A model generated the notes under the pieces. The model saw nothing but the letters and a program-made list of their open reading frames with translations. It was not told the DNA's origin and did not search any database. The translations under genes and the position numbers were made by a program. Shown here in pieces: positions 57,301-64,000 of a stretch of DNA of 64,000 nucleotides. Source of the DNA: Arthrobacter sp. cf158 (GTDB taxonomy: Bacteria > Actinomycetota > Actinomycetes > Actinomycetales > Micrococcaceae). How positions within the stretch are numbered: position 1 is the stretch's first letter; each line of letters begins with the position of its first letter. The stretch lies in the NCBI RefSeq assembly GCF_900106835.1, contig NZ_FNNR01000001.1:533182-597181 (forward strand). The letters run 5' to 3'.

Positions 57301-58743
57301 CTGCAAGCGTTCGGCCAGCCAGCCAAATTCGTAATAGACGTCCACGTACACGAAGTCCAGGTTCTTGTCCGTGGCTTCGCGGAGTTCCTTGATGCGCTGG
57401 GCGAGCTTGCCGGAGTTAATGTCCTCGCGCTGATTGATGTAGTACGACTGGTCCAGCCAGTTCCAGCCCAGGCCCTTGTCGGCACGGAGGAGGTCCTCGC
57501 TGAAGGATTTGGCTTCGGGGTAGATCTCGGTGGCATTAATGTGCACGCCAAAGCTGGCGTTCCAATCCTTACCTTCCTTAACCAGCTTGTTGAGGTCTTC
57601 CAAGCCACCTGCCCGGCTATTGAAGTTGTTGCCGTAGTCCGTGTTCGCAGAGTCGTGACCTTCACTGGTGTAACCCTTGAGCATGGCAACCTGGCCCAGT
57701 CCGTCCGTTGCCAGGGAGATGCGTTTGACATCATCCAGGGTACGGAGGAACGGGTGGGTTGCCTGCGAGGCGAAGTTGAACGGGATGTGGGTGATCACGT
57801 TATCCGGGGTCTGATCACCCTTGTTGGGGCTGACCTGGATAGACCTCATGGCGATGGCCGCATCCTGCCAGTCCACACCGCCGTCGGCATTCGCGTCAGG
57901 GGTGATGGCCACGCGTGTCCAGGGGAGTTCCTCGGTGGTGGCTGAGCCGTCAGCGCGGTAGAGCCACTGACCGCTGGCCAGGCCCATGCTCACTCCGCCG
58001 GCGCCGTCGCTGACGGCTTGGCGCCAGAAGCGGCCCCGGTCCTTGGCGCCGGGACCTGAGGACGTGTCGTACAGGGCGTTGGATTCAACAGCGGCCCCCA
58101 AGGACGCAGTGTTGGCCAGCGCGTAGGCGGAGCTCTTGGCAGTGGCATCGAGGGGAGTTGATGCGGTGATGGGTGTGAATTCGTCCCCCGTGACGCTGCG
58201 GTCCACGGACAGGTTGGCCGTGGACACCTGGGCTCCAGGCTGCGTAGAGCCTACGGTCACCAGGTTCAGCCGGGGGAGTTGCAGCGTCTTCACCTGGTGC
58301 TCTGCGGAGTCCTTAATCTCCGTGACGTTGAACGAGACCACGTTCTTCTTCACGGACAGCCGGGCTTTGATGATGGTGTTGCCAAAGCCGGGGGCGGTCA
58401 GGACGTAGTCCCGTGCGTCTTTTCCGGACGCCGTGGACGTTCCGGTGACCACGTACTCCACGCCGTTGATGGTGATGGTGTTCAGCCGCGTGGTGGTGCC
58501 GTCCAGGTGTGCCTTGGTAGCGGTGTGGGTATAGCCGAGGACTTGGGGGAATGCAGTGGCGATGTCCACGCGGAGCTCGCCGGAGGTGATGGCGGAGGTA
58601 TCGGCAGCGCTGACGATGTCTGTGGGATGGGTGGAAGGGGCTGCCGTTGCGGGTTGTATAGCCAGCAGTCCCAACGAGGATGAGGCGACGACGCAGGCCA
58701 AACTTAGCGCGGCAAGCCGTCTGGGGGATGACAAGCGGGGCAT
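54355..58743 (-). CDS. Secreted GH101 endo-alpha-N-acetylgalactosaminidase
   Basis: This 1462-residue protein has a signal peptide (hydrophobic 8-33, TAA-A cleavage), a beta-sandwich region, a GH101 TIM barrel (about 300-620), lectin-like and NEW3 domains (about 1075-1150) and two C-terminal NPCBM modules (about 1160-1310 and 1316-1462). The catalytic nucleophile is most likely D468 in FVYVDVYY and the acid/base E494 in VGSEW, by alignment to EngBF/EngSP; the loop between them is six residues shorter than in EngSP. The family releases Gal-beta1,3-GalNAc from mucin-type O-glycans. It is divergent from a GalNAc-type catabolic operon. Confidence 0.9.
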   Translation of the reverse strand: MPRLSSPRRLAALSLACVVASSSLGLLAIQPATAAPSTHPTDIVSAADTSAITSGELRVDIATAFPQVLGYTHTATKAHLDGTTTRLNTITINGVEYVVTGTSTASGKDARDYVLTAPGFGNTIIKARLSVKKNVVSFNVTEIKDSAEHQVKTLQLPRLNLVTVGSTQPGAQVSTANLSVDRSVTGDEFTPITASTPLDATAKSSAYALANTASLGAAVESNALYDTSSGPGAKDRGRFWRQAVSDGAGGVSMGLASGQWLYRADGSATTEELPWTRVAITPDANADGGVDWQDAAIAMRSIQVSPNKGDQTPDNVITHIPFNFASQATHPFLRTLDDVKRISLATDGLGQVAMLKGYTSEGHDSANTDYGNNFNSRAGGLEDLNKLVKEGKDWNASFGVHINATEIYPEAKSFSEDLLRADKGLGWNWLDQSYYINQREDINSGKLAQRIKELREATDKNLDFVYVDVYYEFGWLAERLQQELVKNGFRVGSEWADHLSRNNTWSHWANDEKYGGSTNKGINSQILRFINNTQSDVWNPDPKLGVSHIVEFEGWTGQNDFNAFSENVWTANVPAKFLQHHQITKWTADRIDLADGVAVTGNTAEERNISVAGASVLQGGTYLLPWSSKENGKADKLYHYNPAGGASTWTLTKEFATSGSLELFKLTDNGRVKVADVPVVNGQVTVTADAKQPYVLAPKNNKSDLPKKADFGEGTAFNDPGFNGADLSSWTPTGTVTQVRDEKGRRYAEMGATPSSISQEVKLDAGTQSVSAWVEIQPGKARPTTLSVDINGKTESVTIDSSNAENFVAGDEKHGTAFQRIRVLVDVPRNNTKATVSVKAADGDATVRVDDFRAVKTARVATTGVISEDFENVDQGWGPFVKGDAGGSTDPRTHITERHEPFTQKGWDTNVIDEVLDGTWSLIAHDENRAPNGGPGMVYRTTEATVPFQAGHKYKVSFDYQNSKAGQYSWVSGYDSQAGPAVTASQPIDAKTSTSRFEQILDTGFCGDYFVGLQRTGSSNGSDFTLDNFLVEDLGASEAVPACAQLSATLQGDVVQQGKAQDFVTTFVSDEPAAISDLAVTLALPEGWTATPSTPATAATLPAGGTLTTTWKITAPASADGDYPIAAKASYTTTSAPAGNRTISTTTTVRTLPKPPQTTVFASDHPWVSATNGWGPVEKDQSNGGTGAGDGTPLTLNGTVYAKGLGAHANGTVRYYLGGYCTAFTATVGIDDAQPTRGSVKFSVVADGTTKVTTPVLGATSAPLPLTVDVTGAQYVELVANDAGDSNGNDHADWADAKFTCSSTSQEPPAPVLTGTVFASDLPWIGSTNGWGPAERDRANGEQNAGDGPALRLDGVVYPKGIGVHADSKISIATEAKCTAFTAVVGVDDAKLNKGLHGSVVFIVRGDGRELLRTPVLSADSAALPLNVDITGVQNVELIADKNGDDAGDDWGDWADAKFNCA

Positions 58744-58832
58744 GATGCTCCTTCTTGATTATTCCGGGCTAGTAACAGTCATGTTCTTGCGGACTCGTTC
58801 AAGACTGCTTCATCGGACAGAAGTTGACAAGA

Positions 58833-58849
58833 GTTAACAGCAAGTTAAC
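58833..58849. promoter_or_regulatory. Paired GTTAAC motifs upstream of GH101
   Basis: Two copies of the palindrome GTTAAC are 11 bp apart. They share their half-site with the LacI-type operator GTTAAACGGTTAAC at 41864. The spacing differs, so shared regulation is only possible. Confidence 0.4.
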
Positions 58850-58940
58850 TTAAAAGCACATCTCGGCACACGCTTTCCGCCGCCAGCCGACCATCATGGC
58901 CGTGAGCAGTTAATGAGCAGTCTTCGCCGGTGGATGATCC

Positions 58941-58969
58941 TTGTGAGATCGAAAATGATCGTTTAGTGT
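58941..58969 (+). promoter_or_regulatory. Promoter of the SIS-ROK-PfkB-aldolase operon with DeoR-type box
   Basis: TTGTGA (58941-58946) and TAGTGT (58964-58969) are 17 bases apart. The spacer contains GATCGAAAATGATCG (58947-58961), a GAAA-containing box of the sort bound by DeoR regulators. The start site would lie near 58976, with the first ATG at 59019. Confidence 0.65.
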
Positions 58970-59018
58970 TTCTATAGATCAGAAAACGTCATTAAGCTGA
59001 GCGGGAGCGGAACACACG

Positions 59019-59936
59019 ATGAGCGAGAACACACTGGGCGCCTTCATGGAGGAAGAGCTGGTTTCCCAGCCCGAGGTTTGGCAGCGGGCCGTTGAGCAGG
59101 CCGGTGCCGAGCAACTGCTTCCTGCGGACGGCAAGCGCATCGCGGTCATCGGCTGTGGAACCTCCTGGTTCATGGCCCAGAGCTACGCAGCTGCCCGCGA
59201 ATCCGCCGGCAAGGGCGTGACGGATGCGTTCGCCGCGTCCGAGGCGTTCCTGAACAGCAACAGTGCCGATCGCCAGTACGACGCCGTTGTGGCCATTACG
59301 CGCTCGGGTACCACCACTGAGGTACTTGAGATCCTGGCTGAGCTGAAGGGCATCGTCCCCACCGTCGCGATCATTGGCGACACATCTTCCCCGATCATCG
59401 ACCTGGCTGACGCCGTGATCGGACTGCAGTACGCCGATGAGCGTTCGGTGGTGCAGACACGCTTCGCCACCACGGCGTTGGTTTACCTCCTCAGCAGCCT
59501 CGGAATCGATGTCCAGCAGGCCATCGAGGATGCCCGCGACGCCGTCACGGCCCCGGTCTCCCAGGAATTGTTGGATGCCGAACAGTTCACCTTCCTCGGC
59601 ACCGGTTGGACGGTTGGCCTTGCCCACGAGGCCGGTCTGAAAATGCGCGAGGCAGTGCAGGGCTGGACAGAGTCCTACCCGGCAATGGAGTACCGCCACG
59701 GCCCCATTTCCATCGCAGCCCCCGGGCGGGTTACCTGGTTGTTCGGCGCCCAGCCGGAAGGCCTGGACAACGACATGGCCATTACGGGTGCCCTGTACAT
59801 CCACACGGACAAGCACCCCCTGGCTGAACTGGCGCGTGTCCACAAAGTAACCCTGGAGCGTGCGCGCGTCCGTGGACTCAATCCGGACCTGCCCCGCAAC
59901 CTGACGCGCTCCGTTATTCTCGACGCCTCCGCCTAG
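59019..59936 (+). CDS. SIS-domain sugar-phosphate isomerase/deaminase (AgaS/GlmS-like)
   Basis: This 305-residue protein has two SIS domains. Key parts are IGCGTSWFMAQSYAAARE, AITRSGTTTEVLE and GLKMREAVQG-WTESYPAMEYRHGPIS. The last matches the GlmS/AgaS isomerase loop, where the E-x-x-HGP motif contacts the sugar phosphate. AgaS-type proteins deaminate and isomerise galactosamine-6-phosphate to tagatose-6-phosphate. A GGAG-like site lies before the ATG. It is the first gene of a four-gene run that ends in a tagatose/fructose-bisphosphate aldolase, which supports AgaS over GlmS. Confidence 0.85.
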   Translation: MSENTLGAFMEEELVSQPEVWQRAVEQAGAEQLLPADGKRIAVIGCGTSWFMAQSYAAARESAGKGVTDAFAASEAFLNSNSADRQYDAVVAITRSGTTTEVLEILAELKGIVPTVAIIGDTSSPIIDLADAVIGLQYADERSVVQTRFATTALVYLLSSLGIDVQQAIEDARDAVTAPVSQELLDAEQFTFLGTGWTVGLAHEAGLKMREAVQGWTESYPAMEYRHGPISIAAPGRVTWLFGAQPEGLDNDMAITGALYIHTDKHPLAELARVHKVTLERARVRGLNPDLPRNLTRSVILDASA

Positions 59937-59946
59937 GCACCCGATC

Positions 59947-60882
59947 ATGGTTCTCGGAGCCGCGGAATCACCCGTCCTTTCCTTCGACGTTGGCGGAACC
60001 GACATCAAGGCCGGCTTGGTGGATGCCCGGGGGACCGTCTTGGGCATGCGTCGTGTCCCCACGCCGCTGGACTCCTCGCGGCCGGGGGAAGCAGTCCTGG
60101 ACAGGCTCGCTGAGCTTGCCGCAGAGTTGGCGTCCGAATTCCCGGGCTCGCCCGCCCGGGCCGCAGGCATCATTGTCCCCGGCATTGTGGACTCCGCGGC
60201 CGGAGTTGGCGTCTACTCCGCCAACCTCGGGTGGCGTGACTTCCCCTTCACCGCCGAAGCCGAGAAGCGGCTGGGCATCCCCGTTGCGTTCGATCATGAT
60301 GTCCGTTCCGCCGCCGCCGTGGAACACAGCTTTGGTGGGTCCAAAGAGTTCAACGACGTCGTGGTGATGGTGGTGGGGACCGGCATCGCAGCAGCCGTGT
60401 TCTCCGGTGGCAAGGCTGTTACGGCAGGCGGCTTCGCCGGCGAACTCGGCCACGCCCAGGTACCGGACCCGGATGCCGCCCCAGGCAGCGCAGGCTCCAC
60501 CATCCTGGAAGCCGTGGGTTCGGCCGGGGCCATCGCCAAGCGCTACCACCGCGCGTCGGGAAACAGCGTGAACGGTGCCCGCGATGTCCTGATCAGGGCC
60601 ACGGCCGGTGACACACTCGCGGCCCGAATCTGGGCCGATGCCGTGGACGCTTTGGCCTTCACCATCTGCCAGTGCGTCAACATCATCGGAACCGAGGCCG
60701 TCGTGATCGGTGGAGGCCTGGCCGAAGCGGGGGACCAACTCCTGGAACCCCTCCGCGCCCGCGTGGACCAGATCCTCGACTTCCAACGCCGTCCACGACT
60801 GATACGGGCACAGCTGGGACAAGATGCCGGCCTGCTGGGCGCGGCCCTGAACGCCCGGGCCCTCCTGGAAGGCACACCATGA
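59947..60882 (+). CDS. ROK-family sugar kinase lacking the zinc-binding cysteines
   Basis: This 311-residue kinase has the phosphate loop SFDVGGTDIKAGL (13-25), the DHDVRSAA catalytic Asp and GTGIAAAVF. The ROK motif keeps G-E-L-G-H-A-Q-V (H169), but the following C-x-C-G-x-x-G-C-x-E box reads DPDAAPGSAGSTILE, with no Cys, so the structural zinc site is lost. ROK kinases phosphorylate hexoses or N-acetylhexosamines; here GalNAc or a derived sugar is the likely substrate. It starts 10 bp after the SIS gene and overlaps the next gene by 4 bases. Confidence 0.88.
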   Translation: MVLGAAESPVLSFDVGGTDIKAGLVDARGTVLGMRRVPTPLDSSRPGEAVLDRLAELAAELASEFPGSPARAAGIIVPGIVDSAAGVGVYSANLGWRDFPFTAEAEKRLGIPVAFDHDVRSAAAVEHSFGGSKEFNDVVVMVVGTGIAAAVFSGGKAVTAGGFAGELGHAQVPDPDAAPGSAGSTILEAVGSAGAIAKRYHRASGNSVNGARDVLIRATAGDTLAARIWADAVDALAFTICQCVNIIGTEAVVIGGGLAEAGDQLLEPLRARVDQILDFQRRPRLIRAQLGQDAGLLGAALNARALLEGTP

Positions 60883-61847
60883 AACGCGCCGCAGTGAACC
60901 GCATCATTACCGTCACGCCCAACCCTGCGATCGACATGACCTACACCGTGCAGGGAATTACCGAAGGCGCCAGCCACCGCGTGCCCACGCCGTTGAGTCG
61001 TGCAGGCGGCAAGGGAATCAACGTAGCCCGCGTCACGCACCAGCTTGGCTACCCCGTCCTCGCCATTGCGCCCACAGGTGGGGCTGCAGGGCAGACCCTC
61101 GCTGCTGAACTCTGGACCAGCGGCGTGCCGCACACCCTGGTGGGAGTGGCCGCTGAGACCCGCCGAAGCATCGCACTCGTCGACACCGTCGCAGGGGAAA
61201 CCTCCATCTTCAACGAAGAAGGGCAAGCCCTCCTGCCGGACGACTGGCGCTCGCTCCGCATGGCAGTGGTTGAGGCCGTGAGCGGAAACCGCAACCTTCC
61301 GGCCTCTGTGCTGGTTGGATCGGGAAGCCTGCCCCCGGGTGCTCCTGCGGATTTCTACCCGGAGTTGGTGCGCATGGCACACGACGCCGGCATCCCGGCC
61401 ATCATCGATACCTCCGGTCCCGGCATCATCGCCGCAGCAAAAGCCGGGGCCGATATCCTCAAGCCCAACCATCACGAGCTCGCCGAGGCCACGGGGGAGC
61501 CCAGCCTTGAAGCTGCGGCCCTTTCTTTGATCGAGATGGGTGCCCGGACCGTTCTTGTCAGTGCGGGTGCGGACGGGATGCTCGCCTTCGACCATGCAGC
61601 CCCCGGCGGCTACTGGAGCGCCCGCTTGCCGGAGGCGCTCAGCGGCAACCCCACAGGGGCGGGCGACGCCGGTGTGGCGGCGGCCGCCGTCGCCCTCGCC
61701 GAAGGCGTCACTGAACCCCGGGAAATACTTCGTCGCGCCACCGCTTGGTCGGCGGCGGCGGTGCTGATGCCCGCTGCCGGCGAAATCTCGCCGCGGTACC
61801 AGGAACTGGAAGACCAACTGATCGTGACATGGAAGGAGACCCGGTGA
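60879..61847 (+). CDS. PfkB-family kinase (tagatose-6-phosphate/1-phosphofructokinase type)
   Basis: ATG 60879 overlaps the ROK stop (ATGA). The 322-residue protein has ITVTPNPAIDMTY, GGKGINVARVTHQLG and the second PfkB signature GNPTGAGDAGVAA with catalytic base D263. This class phosphorylates tagatose-6-phosphate to the 1,6-bisphosphate, or fructose-1-phosphate. Position between an AgaS-like gene and a class II aldolase argues for tagatose-6-phosphate. Its stop overlaps the aldolase GTG by 4 bases. Confidence 0.9.
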   Translation: MKRAAVNRIITVTPNPAIDMTYTVQGITEGASHRVPTPLSRAGGKGINVARVTHQLGYPVLAIAPTGGAAGQTLAAELWTSGVPHTLVGVAAETRRSIALVDTVAGETSIFNEEGQALLPDDWRSLRMAVVEAVSGNRNLPASVLVGSGSLPPGAPADFYPELVRMAHDAGIPAIIDTSGPGIIAAAKAGADILKPNHHELAEATGEPSLEAAALSLIEMGARTVLVSAGADGMLAFDHAAPGGYWSARLPEALSGNPTGAGDAGVAAAAVALAEGVTEPREILRRATAWSAAAVLMPAAGEISPRYQELEDQLIVTWKETR

Positions 61848-62683
61848 CCCTGGTCAACACACGGGAGCTGATGGATACGGCCGCTGCCAATGGCACGGGC
61901 CAAGGCGCGTTCAACATCATCCACATCGAAACGGCCGAAGGCCTGGTGGCGGGCGCGGAAGCTGCCGGAGTGCCGCTCATCCTCCAGATTTCCGAGAATT
62001 GCGCCAAGTACCATGGCGGGCTCGAACCCATCGCCTCCGCCGCGCTGGCCATTGCCCGCTCCGCCGCTGTGCCCGTATCACTCCATCTGGACCACGCGGA
62101 GTCCGAGGACCTCGCGCTCGCTGCCGTGGACCTCGGCTTCGGTTCGGTGATGTACGACGGCGCGCACCTTCCCTACGAATGGAACGTCGAAGTCACCCAG
62201 CGCGTCGCGAAGTACGCCCACGAGCATGGTGTCTACGTTGAGGCCGAACTCGGCAAGGTGGGAGGCAAGGACGGCGCCCACGCCCCGGGCGTCCGGACCG
62301 ACCCTGCCGAGGCGCAGGCATTCGTCGAGGCAACGGGTGTGGACGCGCTCGCCGTGGCTGTTGGTTCCTCCCACGCCATGACCGAACGCAGTGCCGCTTT
62401 GGACCTGCACTTGATCTCCAGGCTGAAGGCCGCCGTTGGAAAACCGTTGGTTCTTCACGGCTCCTCGGGCGTCACAGATGAGATGCTCGTAGCTGCTATC
62501 GGCGCGGGTATGACTAAAATCAACGTATCCACACATCTAAACGGGTTCTTTACCCGCGCCGTCCGTGAGTACCTCGATGCCAACCCTGCAGTGGTAGATT
62601 CCCGGAAGTACATCAAGGCCGGCCGGGATGCCCTGGTGCTGGAGTCCGCACGTATGCTGACGCTGTTCGCCAAAGCGAAATAG
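61844..62683 (+). CDS. Class II fructose/tagatose-bisphosphate aldolase
   Basis: GTG 61844 is chosen because AAGGAG lies 6 bases upstream and GTGA couples it to the PfkB stop; the ATG at 61829 is an alternative. The 279-residue enzyme has the zinc/catalytic motif HLDHAESED (H81, D83, H84), the EAELGKVGGKDG Glu, SSHAMT and the second zinc region VLHGSSGV. The family cleaves ketose-1,6-bisphosphates to DHAP and glyceraldehyde-3-phosphate. Its length fits the GatY/KbaY tagatose type (about 285) better than the long FbaA type. Confidence 0.92.
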   Translation: MTLVNTRELMDTAAANGTGQGAFNIIHIETAEGLVAGAEAAGVPLILQISENCAKYHGGLEPIASAALAIARSAAVPVSLHLDHAESEDLALAAVDLGFGSVMYDGAHLPYEWNVEVTQRVAKYAHEHGVYVEAELGKVGGKDGAHAPGVRTDPAEAQAFVEATGVDALAVAVGSSHAMTERSAALDLHLISRLKAAVGKPLVLHGSSGVTDEMLVAAIGAGMTKINVSTHLNGFFTRAVREYLDANPAVVDSRKYIKAGRDALVLESARMLTLFAKAK

Positions 62684-62706
62684 CAGGAACCCGCGAAAGG
62701 CTCGTC

Positions 62707-63498
62707 ATGACCCGCACAGATCGGCTCACCGCCATCCTCGATCTCCTGGCCGAATCCGGCCATGTGGAGGTCGAGGACATCGTGACGCGTCTGGGTGTGT
62801 CGCCTGCGACGGCCCGGCGGGATCTTGACAGCCTCGCCAAGCAGAGATTGCTGAGCCGTACGCGGGGTGGCGCTACAACCGGATCCGTGGCCTACGACCT
62901 CCCGGGCCGCTACAACCGAGACGACCACGCTGTGGCCAAGCAGGAGATTGCGCTGGCAGCGTCAGCATTGATCCGCGCCGGCGCCGTCATTGGGCTCAGT
63001 GGCGGTACCACCAACACGGCCCTCGCCCAGCTCCTGTCCACCCGCGAGGACCTCAACGCGCCATCCCATACGCCCACCTTGACGGTGGTGACCAACGCCA
63101 TCAACATTGCCTCGCAACTGGCGGTCCGGCCGAACATCAAGATCATGGTCACCGGGGGCATCCTGAACCCACGCTCCTACGAACTCGTGGGTCCTTACAC
63201 GGATGTCATCATGCAGAAGGTTGCCCTGGACATTGCGTTCATCGGCGTCAACGGGGTGGACCCCGATCTTGGCCCCACCATCACCGATGAGGGCGAAGCC
63301 ATGGTCAACACCGTGATGGCCCGCCGGGCCACCGAATCCTATGTGGTGGCCGATTCTTCCAAAGTGGGCCGCCGTTCCTTTGCCGCCATGGCAGGGTACG
63401 ACTTCAGGCACCTCATCACGGACTCCGGGATCAGCCCGGAGGACAAGGCGGCGTTCGAGGCCAAAGGCACAGAGGTCATCGTCGCACCTGCGTCCTGA
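62707..63498 (+). CDS. DeoR-family transcriptional regulator (AgaR-like)
   Basis: This 263-residue protein has the DeoR winged helix (RLTAILDLLAESGHVEVEDIVTRLGVSPATARRDLDSLAKQ, 5-45), the linker RTRGGAT and a ribose-5-phosphate-isomerase-like effector domain with IGLSGGTTNTAL and DSSKVGRRSF. Such repressors respond to phosphorylated sugars. GAAAGG precedes the ATG, 23 bp after the aldolase. It probably controls this operon through the GATCGAAAATGA box at 58947 and perhaps the FGE/ABC region through the similar box at 41814. Confidence 0.92.
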   Translation: MTRTDRLTAILDLLAESGHVEVEDIVTRLGVSPATARRDLDSLAKQRLLSRTRGGATTGSVAYDLPGRYNRDDHAVAKQEIALAASALIRAGAVIGLSGGTTNTALAQLLSTREDLNAPSHTPTLTVVTNAINIASQLAVRPNIKIMVTGGILNPRSYELVGPYTDVIMQKVALDIAFIGVNGVDPDLGPTITDEGEAMVNTVMARRATESYVVADSSKVGRRSFAAMAGYDFRHLITDSGISPEDKAAFEAKGTEVIVAPAS

Positions 63499-63508
63499 GG
63501 ATCGCCGG

Positions 63509-64000
63509 CTAAAAGCGCATCCTCGGTGCGTGCAGCACCGAGTCGTCAACATCCCTGGGGACCCACTGGGTGAACGGTAAATCCAAACTGTACTGCTCGC
63601 CGTCGTTCTTGATCAGTGTCCGCAACTCGGCGTTGTCCGGGTTGTTGAGGGACTCAAAGTACTCCACGGTCCAGTGGAACCAGCGCATACAGAACAGGCG
63701 CATGGTCAGCCCGTGGGTCACCAGCAGCGTATTCGGGGCATAAGTGGGCTTGTGCCAGTGTCGGTACAGCGTCTCCATGAACGAGGACACGCGGTCGTAC
63801 ACATCCGAGCCGGACTCGCCCTCGCGGAACCGGTAAAAGAAGTGGCCGTAAAGGTTGCGGAGCTCCTTTTGGTCCTCGATGTCCCCGGCGATCTGGAAGT
63901 TGGCCCAGTCCTGTTCCCGGAGCCTCGGTTCCTCGATGACCCGCTCGATCAACGGCCCAAGGTTCATTGCCTCCAGCGTCTGGTATGCGCGCAAGTACGG
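63509..64000 (-). CDS. Histidine phosphatase superfamily protein (5' end outside window)
   Basis: Minus-strand reading continues past the window edge (SPYLRAYQTLE-type start PYLRAYQ). The visible 163 residues are the C-terminal part of a phosphoglycerate-mutase-fold enzyme: LREQDWANFQ, the GESGSDVYDRVSSFMETL helix and the second catalytic His in LLVTHGLTMRLF. The first catalytic RHG motif lies outside the window. The substrate is unknown; such proteins dephosphorylate small metabolites. It is convergent with the DeoR gene, 10 bp away. Confidence 0.85.
   Translation of the reverse strand, partial: PYLRAYQTLEAMNLGPLIERVIEEPRLREQDWANFQIAGDIEDQKELRNLYGHFFYRFREGESGSDVYDRVSSFMETLYRHWHKPTYAPNTLLVTHGLTMRLFCMRWFHWTVEYFESLNNPDNAELRTLIKNDGEQYSLDLPFTQWVPRDVDDSVLHAPRMRF

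Larger units (their letters stand above)
58744..59018. other. Divergent control region between GH101 and SIS operon
   Basis: This 275-bp gap holds GTTAAC-N5-GTTAAC (58833-58838, 58844-58849), a strong promoter and a DeoR-type box for the SIS operon on the right. No gene is seen. The GH101 promoter (minus strand) is probably near 58800-58860 but has no clear -35/-10 pair. Confidence 0.5.

Noticed and set aside
55609..57945. 778-residue open frame opposite the GH101 gene
   Set aside because: It is antisense to a clear secreted glycosidase, has Gly/Val-rich composition typical of a high-GC shadow frame and no ribosome site or motif.

Overview
The window is high-GC DNA from an actinobacterium of the Arthrobacter/Paenarthrobacter type. 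This genus-level placement is inferred from codon usage, TANNNT-type -10 boxes, a GatCAB operon, an actinobacterial LigA and the protein sequences; no database search was possible. Genes are densely packed, often with ATGA or GTGA stop/start overlaps. No rRNA, tRNA, integrase, transposase or CRISPR array was seen.

Region 1 (1-17003) is one long co-directional cluster. It holds the tail of an upstream protein, a MoxR AAA+ ATPase, a DUF58 protein, a membrane transglutaminase-fold protein whose catalytic Cys is replaced by Asp, an RDD/FHA membrane protein, a PP2C phosphatase, a zinc-ribbon/FHA protein, a PknB-like Ser/Thr kinase with a TTG start, a small FHA-like protein, a 1484-residue FHA-FtsK/SpoIIIE protein built like the type VII secretion ATPase EssC, and a secreted single-pass protein. 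It reads as a phosphothreonine-signalling island around a T7SS-like motor with no visible WXG100 substrate. A Thr-x-x-Arg/Lys motif recurs in three of the proteins.

Region 2 (17043-21367) is ligA, an inositol-monophosphatase-family enzyme and an SMC/RecF-like ATPase in tight series. Region 3 (21390-26766, minus strand) is an organosulfur operon: lipoprotein, permease and ATPase of an Ssu-type ABC importer, an NtaA/SnaA/DszA-type flavin monooxygenase and an aldo/keto reductase. It is preceded by an undetected 23-codon Cys-rich leader peptide (HPCCPPC) that looks like a cysteine attenuator. Region 4 (27089-28041) holds a GNAT and a RidA protein. Region 5 (28149-32227) pairs an amino-acid permease with a PLP-dependent Orn/Lys/Arg decarboxylase and a divergent LysR regulator. 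Region 6 (32249-36314) is a CitAB-type two-component system and a CitMHS transporter. Region 7 (36315-40699) has structured intergenic DNA, gatCAB with its terminator, and a small secreted protein.

Region 8 (40720-47977) has a formylglycine-generating enzyme and a divergent sugar ABC operon (two permeases, Tat lipoprotein, LacI regulator, Gfo/Idh dehydrogenase) with a LacI-type operator at the promoter. Region 9 (47988-54273) has LysR, tdh-kbl for threonine to glycine, a striking 545-bp array of 32-bp-phased direct and inverted repeats, a DAO-family oxidase and hutI. Region 10 (54355-63498) is an O-glycan module: a secreted GH101 endo-alpha-N-acetylgalactosaminidase, divergent from an AgaS-like SIS protein, ROK kinase, PfkB kinase, class II aldolase and DeoR regulator. 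This matches the end of the GalNAc/tagatose-6-phosphate route, but no deacetylase is present. The window ends in a histidine phosphatase cut by the edge.
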